Positions 42,972-51,503 of a DNA stretch of 64,000 nucleotides are shown here, piece after piece. Positions within the stretch are counted from its first letter, which is position 1. Every line of letters begins with the position of its first letter. The position numbers were made by a program, and so were the translations under genes. The stretch is from NCBI RefSeq assembly GCF_000968375.1, contig NZ_CP009933.1, forward strand, positions 1,054,001 to 1,118,000. The letters run 5' to 3'. Under the pieces are notes generated by a model. That model saw only the letters and a list, made by a program, of their open reading frames with translations. It was not told where the DNA came from and ran no database searches. Source of the stretch: Clostridium scatologenes (lineage in GTDB: Bacteria; Bacillota; Clostridia; Clostridiales; Clostridiaceae).

Positions 42972-44447
42972 ATGATAACAGAGACGAAAATGGCAGCAAA
43001 ATCAGGATGGAATTTAGACAATAGTTATGAACAATTGCCACAATCATTTTTTACAAGACTTAATCCAAAATCTGTATCTTCACCAAAGTTAATCATTTTC
43101 AATCATCCACTTTCAAAGTTTTTGGGACTTAACTTTGAAAAATTAAAAAATAATGATGTTGCAGATATATTTGCTGGAAATGAAATTCCTGAAGGCGCTG
43201 TCCCTATTGCTCAAGCTTATGCAGGGCATCAATTTGGACATTTTACAATGCTTGGAGATGGCCGGGCCTTGCTGCTTGGTGAACAAATTACTCCAAAAGG
43301 ACAACGATTTGATATTCAGCTTAAAGGTTCAGGTAGAACACCATATTCTCGTGGAGGAGATGGAAGAGCAGCACTTGGACCTATGCTTAGAGAATATATT
43401 ATAAGTGAAGCAATGCATGGACTTAATATTCCCACGACCCGAAGTTTAGCAGTAGTTACAACTGGTGAAATAGTATTTCGTGAAAAAGAAGAAATTGGTG
43501 CAATCCTAACACGTGTAGCTGCTAGTCACTTGCGCGTAGGTACTTTTCAATATGTTTCAAACTGGTGTAGTGTAGAAGAGCTTAGAGTACTAGCTGATTA
43601 TGCATTAAAAAGACATTTTCCAGGTATTCACAATGATCAAGATGGCTATCTTTCTATGCTCAAGGAAATAATTAGACGTCAAGCTTCATTAATTGCTAAA
43701 TGGCAGTTAGTTGGCTTTATTCATGGAGTTATGAATACAGATAATATGACTATTAGTGGAGAAACCATTGATTATGGGCCTTGTGCCTTTATGGATATCT
43801 ATAATCCAGAAACAGTATTTAGTTCCATTGACGTTTATGGAAGGTATTCCTATGGTAATCAGCCTAATATTGCTGCGTGGAATTTATCTAGATTAGCTGA
43901 AGCATTACTTCCACTTATCAGTGATAATGAGAAGATAGCTGTAAAATTAGCAAAGGATGTTATTTCAAAATTTGATGATTTATATCATAATAATTGGATA
44001 ACTGGAATGAGGAAAAAACTTGGAATATTTAATATAGAAATAGAGGATGAAGCTCTTATTGGAAGACTACTTAGTATAATGGAGAAATATGGTGCAGATT
44101 ATACAAATACATTTCGTGCATTAACTCTTAATAAATTTGATGATATGATAATATTTGATACTGAAGAATTTGTTAAGTGGCATGAAATGTGGCAGGCAAG
44201 GTTGGATAGACAAAAAGAGCCAAGAGAATTCTCGTATGAGTTAATGAAAAGCAGTAATCCTGCAATAATTCCACGAAATTATAGAGTAGAAGATGCACTG
44301 GAAGCTGTAATAAATGGAGATTATAGTGTAATGGAAAAGCTCAATGATGTTCTTTCAAGTCCATTTGAATACTCTGTAGATCAGGATGAGTATGCTAAGC
44401 TTCCTAAGAAAAGAAATTGTGCTTATAGAACTTTTTGTGGAACTTGA
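42972..44447 (+). CDS. selO: Protein adenylyltransferase SelO (Cys form)
   Basis: 491 residues, the usual length of the bacterial family. SelO motifs: AYAGHQFGHF, LGDGRALLLGEQ, DIQLKGSGRTPYSRGGDGRAALG, PMLREYIISEAMHGL, the inverted-kinase active site GFIHGVMNTDNMTISGETID and DYGPCAFMD. SelO is a pseudokinase-fold AMPylator linked with oxidative stress. The C-terminus is FCGT, so a cysteine stands three residues from the end, where eukaryotic enzymes carry selenocysteine. ATG 42972 follows TAGGAGG at 12 nt. Monocistronic, followed by the 120-bp palindrome. Confidence 0.95.
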   Translation: MITETKMAAKSGWNLDNSYEQLPQSFFTRLNPKSVSSPKLIIFNHPLSKFLGLNFEKLKNNDVADIFAGNEIPEGAVPIAQAYAGHQFGHFTMLGDGRALLLGEQITPKGQRFDIQLKGSGRTPYSRGGDGRAALGPMLREYIISEAMHGLNIPTTRSLAVVTTGEIVFREKEEIGAILTRVAASHLRVGTFQYVSNWCSVEELRVLADYALKRHFPGIHNDQDGYLSMLKEIIRRQASLIAKWQLVGFIHGVMNTDNMTISGETIDYGPCAFMDIYNPETVFSSIDVYGRYSYGNQPNIAAWNLSRLAEALLPLISDNEKIAVKLAKDVISKFDDLYHNNWITGMRKKLGIFNIEIEDEALIGRLLSIMEKYGADYTNTFRALTLNKFDDMIIFDTEEFVKWHEMWQARLDRQKEPREFSYELMKSSNPAIIPRNYRVEDALEAVINGDYSVMEKLNDVLSSPFEYSVDQDEYAKLPKKRNCAYRTFCGT

Positions 44448-44535
44448 TATAAAATACTTGATTAAAAAATAGGGATAGAAGAGAATGAAATTTTAACTTA
44501 TATAATAAGCATATTGCGTCGGAAAGGTGCAGTGG

Positions 44536-44655
44536 TAGCTTGTATTTTAATTTTTATTCCATGATATATGATAAGGGTGTCCTCACTGCTTAAAATATTT
44601 AGCAGTGAGGACATCCTTATCATATATCACTGCATAAAAGTTAAAATACAAGCTA
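44536..44655. repeat. 120-bp near-perfect palindrome
   Basis: The left arm 44536-44590 and right arm 44601-44655 are 55 bp each; they pair at about 50 positions around a loop TAAAATATTT. The outer 15 bp TAGCTTGTATTTTAA/TTAAAATACAAGCTA and inner AGCAGTGAGGAC region are perfect; mismatches cluster at a point 16-24 bp from the outer ends. The element begins and ends with TA, as would a TA target duplication. It lies between selO and the GNAT gene on the same strand. No coding capacity. Confidence 0.8.
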
Positions 44656-44873
44656 GTAACTTCAAGTGTACGCATATAATTGTATTGTTGTAGGTAATTT
44701 TTTTAGTAAGCGAAAATTATTTTTAAACTTTGAAAGTTGAATTAAATTTTTTAAAAATAAATATTGAATTTTTAATCACATAATTGTATAATTATACATA
44801 AATAAATTATAAGTATTACCACATATGGTGGATGATTTTTTTATTTTAACAAATATGAACTGGGGGTAGATCG

Positions 44874-45407
44874 ATGAAAAATATGGCCTTTGTAGTTAGA
44901 AGAGCTACTTTTGAGGATATTACTCAAATAAAAGAGGTGTCTAAGGAAGCTTTTAAAATGTATGCAGAAAGGGCTGGTATAACAGAACTTGTTAGTCAGC
45001 TTAATGAAAGTTATGAGAGCTTAGAAAAAGAAATAAACAATAAGGTTATGCTTGTAGGAATTGTGGATGGAGCTCTTGTTGGAAGTGTAAGAGTTGAAAT
45101 AAAGTCAGATAAAACTGCTTATCTAAGTAGATTTGCTGTTAAAGAAGACTTTCAAAATAGAGGTATAGGTAAAATTTTGATGAATGCAGTAGATACTGAA
45201 ATGAAGGAAGCAGGAGTCACAAATTTATATCTTCATACTGCTTCAAGAATGCTATCACTTGTTAGATTTTATTATGGTAGAGGATTTTATATTGAATCAA
45301 CAAGCAAGGACAGAGGATATATTAGAGCATTATTATGCAAGGAATATAGTAATGAATCTATTGAAGACACAATAACTGCTGGATATGACCACATTGCTGC
45401 AGGTTAA
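44874..45407 (+). CDS. GNAT-family N-acetyltransferase
   Basis: 177 residues. Acetyltransf_1 motif A is seen at VKEDFQNRGIGKILMNAV (Q/R-x-x-G-x-G/A), motif B in LYLHTASRMLSLVRFYYGRGF. It transfers an acetyl group from acetyl-CoA to an unknown amine. Start with GGGGG 7 nt upstream. The stop is followed within 20 nt by a composite repeat. The single-gene unit has no informative neighbours. Confidence 0.85.
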   Translation: MKNMAFVVRRATFEDITQIKEVSKEAFKMYAERAGITELVSQLNESYESLEKEINNKVMLVGIVDGALVGSVRVEIKSDKTAYLSRFAVKEDFQNRGIGKILMNAVDTEMKEAGVTNLYLHTASRMLSLVRFYYGRGFYIESTSKDRGYIRALLCKEYSNESIEDTITAGYDHIAAG

Positions 45408-45425
45408 AAGTATAAATTGTGTTAT

Positions 45426-45608
45426 CAAGTGATTCTTAGATTAAGGTGGAGTTTGCCTGTGAGTAATACATCCTACCTGAGTGAGCTTGTAAAATATCAT
45501 TTAGACATTTTACTTATCTGAGTCCTAGAAGAACTTATATAGATGTGCAGCATGATTATGCCTCACTTGAATAAGGTATGGCTATTAGTGATGGTAGCTA
45601 TTGGATAA
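45426..45608 (-). repeat. Composite dispersed repeat, copy 3 (inverted, expanded)
   Basis: In reverse it reads ATCCAATAGCTACCATCACT then the stem CCTTA-TTCAAG-TGAGG, then part A starting AAGTTCTTCTAGGACTCAGA. Part A is interrupted by an extra hairpin (CTTGTAAAATATCATTTAG). Stem bases of part B differ from copy 1 (CCCATCC/GGTGGG) yet still pair, and the loop TTCAAG replaces TCTTAA. It starts 19 nt after the GNAT stop. Confidence 0.65.
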
Positions 45609-45755
45609 ATCTAAAATATTGATATGTATTTATAAATAATAAATGTGTTGGTATATAAAATGCAGATTTTAAAGCTAACACATTTATTTTTTATCATAAT
45701 CTAGTCAATTTTATAAATGCATAATAATACTTTTACTTAATTCCTTATGAAGTAT

Positions 45756-45863
45756 TTAAATATTTCGTAAGAAATTGGATAAAAACTTTAATTTTTGGAA
45801 ATTAAAATTTGATTTTGACAATATTTTTGAACAAATATTAATCATATGTTTTGTATTTTTCCG
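45756..45863 (-). pseudogene. Relic of a second RyR-domain gene C-terminus
   Basis: Reading the minus strand from 45863 to TAA 45756 gives RKNTKHMINICSKILSKSNF then NFQKLKFLSN, closely matching the end of the adjacent 45936-48506 protein (KNKVYQMVNIWPEILAKSNF then KLERLKFLGN). It is only the last 35 codons, without start or ribosome site. The intervening sequence holds a terminator hairpin. It is best explained as the remains of a tandem duplication or of a related gene replaced by the present one. Confidence 0.6.
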
Positions 45864-45884
45864 TGTTGTAAATTATTTAAAAAA

Positions 45885-45932
45885 GCACTATACCATTATT
45901 CACAATTTGAATAATGGTATAGTGCCTTTTTT
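45885..45932. terminator. 17-bp perfect bidirectional terminator
   Basis: GCACTATACCATTATTC (45885-45901) pairs perfectly with GAATAATGGTATAGTGC (45909-45925) around ACAATTT, with CTTTTTT on the plus side and a run of T on the minus side. It ends the RyR gene on the minus strand and insulates it from the GNAT region. Confidence 0.9.
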
Positions 45933-45935
45933 AAA

Positions 45936-48506
45936 TTAAACGTTAGTATTACCTAAAAATTTTAATCTTTCTAACTTGAAATTTGATTTTGCCAATATTT
46001 CTGGCCAAATATTAACCATTTGGTATACTTTATTTTTTCTCTCTTGTGATAAATTACTCCAGGAGACAATGGCTGGATCAGTTTTTTCATTATTATCTTT
46101 AAATTCTCCATATTTCCATCCATTTCTTTTTCTGTAACGACACCAACGTTTATGTTCATCCTTAGCTAAAATTTCCAATTCATTTTCTGTAAATTGGATA
46201 TATCCTGGACTTTTCTTAACAGATATGATGTCATAGTTAATTTTAAGCAGTGAATTTGGAATATGCATAGCTTGTTCACGATTAGAATTTCTAAGTTCTT
46301 CACTAAGCTTTTCCCATGGTACAAGGAAATCTATGAGATCCATATTTGTATTTTCTTCATTAAGCATTCTATATTTATTATGAATAGCTATTGCAAGATT
46401 TTCAATTTTTTCTCCATAAAAAGCATCTTGCATTAAGTGCCTTAAAAATTGTTCTTCATCTACGTGTAATTTAAGTTGTTCTTTAGAAGGTAAGTCACAT
46501 TGTTCCCAAGTTTTAGCATTAGTTAACATACTCATTTCCAGTATTGCTTCCATGGATCTCGATTCGTGTTTATACCTTTTAATTTTTAATAAAGCTCTTA
46601 ATACACCATTATCAATTTGAGCTTCTCCGTCATCATTTATAAGATGAGGAACTTTTCTTTCAAGTAAAGAACGTAGAAGCATTGCTCTTCTAATTATAAA
46701 CAATTGATCTTTTTCATTTGTTTGATTTGGTCCTAAAATATTTACATATCCTCTTAACCTACTTGTAAAGTCAGGTCCTTTTGCACCTTTAAAGTCTATA
46801 AAGAAATTTTTCTTTTCATTTTCTTCCTTTATATCTTCACCAATAAATTCTTTAAAAGTACTGCTCGTTCCACCAGCAAATACAAATATAGCTTTTCCTA
46901 TAGGATGTACAGAATCTCCATCTCTAAATATTCCATCTTGCATAGGTGCTAAAAAGTATTTTAACCATCCTAATTTTCCTTCAAAAGCAGAATCAAATTC
47001 ATCAAAGAATACTAGTGGGATTTTACCCTTTAATGAAAAATCTCTCATTTTATGAAAAGAACTGATTAAATCTAGTGGACTTCTAAATTGAGATAAATTG
47101 AAATCTAGTTTTTCAATTAATTCTGGTGCAATACTGTCAGCTATTTCTGTTATACCGAAGGATTTTCCTGAACCTGGAGTTCCAAAGACAGATATGGAAA
47201 GAGGTCTAACAACATTTTTCTTTGAAATATATTCACACATAAGGTTTTTAATACTTCTATAACTTTCAATTTCTGTTCTATCTACGGTTTGTAAATTTCC
47301 GAATTGTGCAATAGGTATAGAATTAAGTACATTTTTAACTCCATTTTTTACTATATTATATGCTATTTCAGCTAGATTAGCAGAACTTTTATCACTAAGT
47401 ATATACCAATAGTTGCTATTTTCCTTATCAGGTATTTTTACATCTTGGATTAAATCCTTATATATAAAGTCATTTTCATCTTCAATGAATATTGAAGGAT
47501 TAGGAAATTGGAATTCTTGAACATTTTTACCAAAGCCACTTACAAAATATTTTTGCGCAGCAACAATTCCTTCATGTATTCCTTCTGATATTAATGAAGA
47601 AAGTTCTTCTTTATCATACATTCCTGAGGCAATACTGCGAGTAAGTCCAGCAACAAAACAAGAGGTAAGTCCGTACATTTTACCTTGATTATCTTTGAAA
47701 GAGCTTCCTTCAAACTCATAAGGTATAAAGTATAGATAAGCTTCATTTATTCCTTCATCTCTATAATAAATGGCACCTTCAAGGCCTAAAGGAACTATAA
47801 GGTGGTGACAATTAGCTAGAAAGGCAAGATTAGGATTATTATGAATTTGCCATAAAAATTCTTGTGCTGTTTTTTCCCAGGAAAGACTTTTACTTATATT
47901 AACTCCTTTTGAACGTAAATCATCTCCATTTATGATGACTATAGTTTTTTCAATATGAGTTTCCTCTAATTGTTTCCAAAGGGTACTAGTTCCAATAGGA
48001 TTATTCATTTTATATAAAACTATTGGAGATTTTTCAGGTGTCTTTAATGCTAAGGGCCAAAATTCCTCATTAGAATTGAAACCATTATTTTCATCATCTA
48101 TTACAACTATATCAGTATTAGCATCATCATTATTTATGGGAAGTAGCCTTGGAGTATCACTTAGTGGACCAGTAAATCCCAAAAATCGTTTTATTCTGTA
48201 CACTTTGTCATTACCTTTTTCATCAGTATATGCAGGAAAAAGGTCCAATTCAGCTATTGAACGTAGAAAATCCTTTGATAAACTTGCTTCGATATCATCT
48301 ATTTTAGGTGAATGTATATCTGCATCTACAGCTAATGCCATAAGTTTTGCCAAAAGTAATGATTCACCTGATTTTAATATACTATGTACGTTTAAATGAG
48401 TTTCCCAGTTTAAACCTTTATTATTTTGTGGTTCTGTTATCCACTGCAGCGAATTTATGCATATATCTCCAGTTACAACAATTTTTAATTTTTTGTTATC
48501 CATCAT
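45936..48506 (-). CDS. AAA+ ATPase with C-terminal RyR domain
   Basis: 856 residues. About 1-330 is a PfkB/ribokinase-like N-terminal region (IVVTGDICINSLQW, SLSWEKTAQEFLWQIH, HHLIVPLGLEGAIYYR); about 410-640 an AAA+ module with Walker A GTPGSGKS (442-449), Walker B PLVFFDEFDSAFEG and arginine-rich DFTSRLRGYVNILGP; about 723-840 an RyR domain (WEKLSEELRNSNREQA, LAKDEHKRWCRYRKRNGWKYG). RyR domains in bacteria are proposed to sense nucleotide-derived signals in conflict systems. ATG 48506 is preferred, AAGGAAGTG lies upstream. A single gene; no partner on this strand. Function in defence or signalling is inference. Confidence 0.75.
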   Translation of the reverse strand: MMDNKKLKIVVTGDICINSLQWITEPQNNKGLNWETHLNVHSILKSGESLLLAKLMALAVDADIHSPKIDDIEASLSKDFLRSIAELDLFPAYTDEKGNDKVYRIKRFLGFTGPLSDTPRLLPINNDDANTDIVVIDDENNGFNSNEEFWPLALKTPEKSPIVLYKMNNPIGTSTLWKQLEETHIEKTIVIINGDDLRSKGVNISKSLSWEKTAQEFLWQIHNNPNLAFLANCHHLIVPLGLEGAIYYRDEGINEAYLYFIPYEFEGSSFKDNQGKMYGLTSCFVAGLTRSIASGMYDKEELSSLISEGIHEGIVAAQKYFVSGFGKNVQEFQFPNPSIFIEDENDFIYKDLIQDVKIPDKENSNYWYILSDKSSANLAEIAYNIVKNGVKNVLNSIPIAQFGNLQTVDRTEIESYRSIKNLMCEYISKKNVVRPLSISVFGTPGSGKSFGITEIADSIAPELIEKLDFNLSQFRSPLDLISSFHKMRDFSLKGKIPLVFFDEFDSAFEGKLGWLKYFLAPMQDGIFRDGDSVHPIGKAIFVFAGGTSSTFKEFIGEDIKEENEKKNFFIDFKGAKGPDFTSRLRGYVNILGPNQTNEKDQLFIIRRAMLLRSLLERKVPHLINDDGEAQIDNGVLRALLKIKRYKHESRSMEAILEMSMLTNAKTWEQCDLPSKEQLKLHVDEEQFLRHLMQDAFYGEKIENLAIAIHNKYRMLNEENTNMDLIDFLVPWEKLSEELRNSNREQAMHIPNSLLKINYDIISVKKSPGYIQFTENELEILAKDEHKRWCRYRKRNGWKYGEFKDNNEKTDPAIVSWSNLSQERKNKVYQMVNIWPEILAKSNFKLERLKFLGNTNV

Positions 48507-48632
48507 ATTCACTTCCTTATTGTAATGTAATTATAAGTATGTATTTATAAATAATATCTTAAATTTAAACAATTTACAACCTTTAAATATGATCTATACA
48601 ATAATTGTTTGTAAAATATAGGTAAAAAATTT

Positions 48633-49187
48633 TTATATGGACTTTCCTAACTTTTCTGCTTTCCAAAGAGCACCTGTTTTTTCAATATCACCTTTTTCTT
48701 TAACATTTGGTACTGTTAGTACTCCTCTATTTTCCCAATTCATATAGCTTACAATTTGTTTATATGTTACTATTATTCCATCGAATATTTTCATTCCTTC
48801 ATCTGCACCACATGTAAGCAATATGCTTTCTTTGATTTTTAAATGGTGTTTACAATTTTCTTTCAAATAAGCATTCATCTTATCAATGGCAGCTTTGATA
48901 TATGTAGGAAAGCTAAACCAATACAAAGGTGTGCAAATTACTAACATATCTGCTGATTCTAATGAAGGTGTAAGTTCATCAAAATCATCTTGAAAAGAGC
49001 AAGGTTTTCCTTTAATCCAGCAAGTTCCACAAGCATTACAGCCAGCAATTTTTTTCCTTGCTGTTTCAAATTTTATAACTTTATGGCCTACTGATAGTGC
49101 CCCCTTTATAAAGGCATCAGCCATTTTATCACTATTTCCATTTTTTCTTGGACTTCCAGTCAATACTAATACATTTTTCTTTTTCAA
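48633..49187 (-). CDS. Flavodoxin-like NADPH-dependent FMN reductase family protein
   Basis: 184 residues, TTG start with AAAGGAGG 9 nt upstream (no suitable ATG). Flavin-phosphate motif TGSPRKNGNSDKMADAF (10-26) and a cysteine pair GCNACGTCWIKGKPC near 50-63 typical of the iron-sulfur flavoprotein-like family, then TPLYWFSFPTYIKAAIDK. It binds FMN and probably transfers electrons to small molecules. It is followed on the same strand by the RyR gene after about 126 nt and preceded by the B3/4 gene after 34 nt, so it is likely co-transcribed with the latter. Confidence 0.8.
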   Translation of the reverse strand: MKKKNVLVLTGSPRKNGNSDKMADAFIKGALSVGHKVIKFETARKKIAGCNACGTCWIKGKPCSFQDDFDELTPSLESADMLVICTPLYWFSFPTYIKAAIDKMNAYLKENCKHHLKIKESILLTCGADEGMKIFDGIIVTYKQIVSYMNWENRGVLTVPNVKEKGDIEKTGALWKAEKLGKSI

Positions 49188-49221
49188 TTTAATTATCCTC
49201 CTTTAATATTGTTAAAATTTT

Positions 49222-49890
49222 CTAAAGTATGTTAAGTGAATGGACTTTTGCATTAGGAGAAAAAATAGAAACATATTTTATAATGTCGTTTAAATGGTTA
49301 TGTATGGTAATATCATCGATACCAGTAGGAGCATAGACACAAAAAAGCACATTTTTTGTATCGTTTGTAATTCTGGTTCTATAATCAGGTCCATTTAGGA
49401 TAGTAGATATAATACCTTTTTGATCTGATAGCATCATATCATTTGCAGCAGTAAATTGTTCCTTGCTAGAAATGCCAATAAAACTTTCAGTTCCATGGGT
49501 TAAATTCAATTGAATAGGTACTTCAATTTTATCAAGATCATGTGCTGCAGTTAAAAGCATGTTTTTTAATTCTGCTATGAACATGGCTTCAACTATAGTA
49601 GAAACATTAGGTATAGGATTTGATTTTAACACCACTGATTCTAATTGAAGTAAAACGGGATAAGTTTTTTTGAATTTTTTATAATAATTTTTGTAATAGC
49701 ATATAGGTTCAGATTTAATAAAATCTTTTCTATCATAATTTTTATATTGTGTTAATAATTGTTCTTTTAATAATGATTTAGTTTTAATAAAGTCTGGGTT
49801 GGTATTCAAGTTTTTTACATCATTCATTACAAGGATTCCTAATTTAGCATCAGGATAAGTTTTTTTGAACTCTTCAGATTTAGTCAGCAA
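49222..49890 (-). CDS. B3/4 domain protein (COG3382)
   Basis: 222 residues, TTG start with AAGGAGTG 7 nt upstream. The B3/B4 tRNA-editing-like domain is seen as IPNVSTIVEAMFIAELKNMLLTAAHDLD and QLNLTHGTESF, FTAANDMMLSDQKGIISTIL, CVYAPTGID, as in free-standing proteins related to the editing domain of phenylalanyl-tRNA synthetase beta. Such proteins may hydrolyse mischarged tRNA, unproven here. It is divergent from the MocR-family regulator gene, with PdxR-like boxes in between. Confidence 0.75.
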   Translation of the reverse strand: MLTKSEEFKKTYPDAKLGILVMNDVKNLNTNPDFIKTKSLLKEQLLTQYKNYDRKDFIKSEPICYYKNYYKKFKKTYPVLLQLESVVLKSNPIPNVSTIVEAMFIAELKNMLLTAAHDLDKIEVPIQLNLTHGTESFIGISSKEQFTAANDMMLSDQKGIISTILNGPDYRTRITNDTKNVLFCVYAPTGIDDITIHNHLNDIIKYVSIFSPNAKVHSLNIL

Positions 49891-49955
49891 TTTGCAACAC
49901 TCCTTACAGCTTTATTATAAATTCATATTATGTATGCTATAATCTTAACAGATAT

Positions 49956-50004
49956 AAAGTGGTTTAAATAGATCCACTTTATACAAAATATAGTAGAACC
50001 ACTT
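49956..50004. promoter_or_regulatory. Three MocR/PdxR-like boxes
   Basis: AAAGTGG at 49956-49962, TAGATCCACTTT at 49969-49980 and TAGAACCACTT at 49994-50004. The latter two read AAAGTGGATCTA and AAGTGGTTCTA on the minus strand and match the AAAGTGGW(T)CTA word reported for PdxR-type regulators; first and second form an inverted pair. They lie between a TATAAT (49938-49943) and the start codon of the MocR gene, so they could allow autorepression. Confidence 0.6.
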
Positions 50005-50023
50005 GATTAGGAGATGTTGAATT

Positions 50024-51418
50024 ATGTGGTTGAATATTGATAAAAATATGGAGATTTCCCTCATAAGACAGATTTATCAACAAATTAAATCAATGATATT
50101 GGAACAAAAAATATTAGCTGGAGAAAAACTACCTTCTACTAGATGGCTTTCACAAAATTTAAAAGTGTCTAGAAATGTTGTGCTAGAAGCTTATGCACAG
50201 CTTATGGCAGAAGGGTATGTTGAAAGCAAAAGCGGATCAGGTACTACTGTATCAAAAGGTATTAATTTTAAGATAGATAAAAAGGTGGAAGAACATTTTA
50301 AAAGCTTTAAATATGAGGATGATGACAACGTAATTAAATTTCGTTCAGGCATTCCTGCGCTTGAAATGTTCCCTAAGAAAGAATGGGTAAGATTGTTTAA
50401 TAAGATATACAGAGATATACCTTTTTCAAGCTTCGGATATTGTAATCCAGAAGGAGAAATGGAATTGAGACAAGCACTTTCAAAATATCTTTTTAGAATG
50501 AGAGGAATTAACTGTAAGCCACAACAAATAATGATTGTTTCAGGTTCCACACAAGGATTATCTTTGATATCAAACTTATTATATAATAGAGAAAAGGAAG
50601 CTATTGTGGAAGACCCTGTTCATTATGGATTATTAAAAGTTATTTCATCTTGTGGATACTTAATAAATCCGGTTCCAGTTGATAATAAAGGTATAAGAAC
50701 AGATATGATTAAAACAGAAAATGACGTAGGATTTGTTTATGTTACACCTTCACATCAATTTCCACTGGGAGGTGTACTGCCTATTCAAAGACGTATTGAA
50801 CTTATTAAATTTGTTGAGAAAAAAGATTGCTATATTATTGAAGATGATTACGATACTGAATTTCGTTATGAAGGTCAGCCAATAAGTTCAGTCTATGAGT
50901 TGAATCCTAATAAAGTAATATATATAGGTTCATTTAGTAAAATTTTAGCACCAGCATTAAGGCTTGGATATATTTTGTTACCTGAAGCATTAATACCTGA
51001 GTATTTAAATTTAAAAATGTACTCAGATATGCATACTGAATCCATATCACAACTTGTGCTTGCAAAATTTATTAATGAAGGAAAACTCGAAAGATATATT
51101 TTAAAAATGAAAAAGGAGTACTGTAAAAAGCGTCAGGCACTAATAAAAAGTTTAAATTATAATTTTGTAGGTGAATATACAATAGAAGGAGAGGCTGCTG
51201 GGCTACATTTAGTTACACAGTTTAAAAACATTTTATTTACAGAAGATATATTGAAAAAAATTTATAAGGAAAAAGTAAAAGTATATCCAGTTGAAAAATA
51301 TGCTATTCATAAGGGAAGGCATAATAATAAGATTAGTTTAGGATATGGACATCTTAGTGTTGAACAAATTGAAGAAGGAATAAAACGAATTAGAAGGGCT
51401 ATCAAGAAAAAAATATAA
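50024..51418 (+). CDS. MocR/PdxR-like GntR regulator with aminotransferase fold
   Basis: 464 residues. N-terminal GntR winged helix (1-75) with SLIRQIYQQIKSMILEQK, LPSTRWLSQNLKVSRNVV, VLEAYAQLMAEGYVE; linker; then a fold-I PLP aminotransferase domain (110-464) with SGSTQGLSLISN, YCNPEGEMELRQALSKYL, VTPSHQFPLGG, IIEDDYDTEFRY and the PLP-lysine SFSKILAPALRLGY. MocR proteins sense PLP or amino acids. It diverges from B3/4 and precedes alr by 85 nt; boxes at 49956-50004 fit a PdxR-type regulator. Target genes other than itself and alr are unknown. Confidence 0.9.
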   Translation: MWLNIDKNMEISLIRQIYQQIKSMILEQKILAGEKLPSTRWLSQNLKVSRNVVLEAYAQLMAEGYVESKSGSGTTVSKGINFKIDKKVEEHFKSFKYEDDDNVIKFRSGIPALEMFPKKEWVRLFNKIYRDIPFSSFGYCNPEGEMELRQALSKYLFRMRGINCKPQQIMIVSGSTQGLSLISNLLYNREKEAIVEDPVHYGLLKVISSCGYLINPVPVDNKGIRTDMIKTENDVGFVYVTPSHQFPLGGVLPIQRRIELIKFVEKKDCYIIEDDYDTEFRYEGQPISSVYELNPNKVIYIGSFSKILAPALRLGYILLPEALIPEYLNLKMYSDMHTESISQLVLAKFINEGKLERYILKMKKEYCKKRQALIKSLNYNFVGEYTIEGEAAGLHLVTQFKNILFTEDILKKIYKEKVKVYPVEKYAIHKGRHNNKISLGYGHLSVEQIEEGIKRIRRAIKKKI

Positions 51419-51503
51419 AGTACACAATAATATAAATATTCACCACTTATATTTTAAGAGAATATATAGATAATAACTAAAGAATAAAAAGTGGGTGATA
51501 TTT

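Noticed and set aside
44536..44655. Palindrome as a transcription terminator
   Set aside because: Arms of 55 bp without a following T-run exceed any terminator; it is listed as a repeat element.
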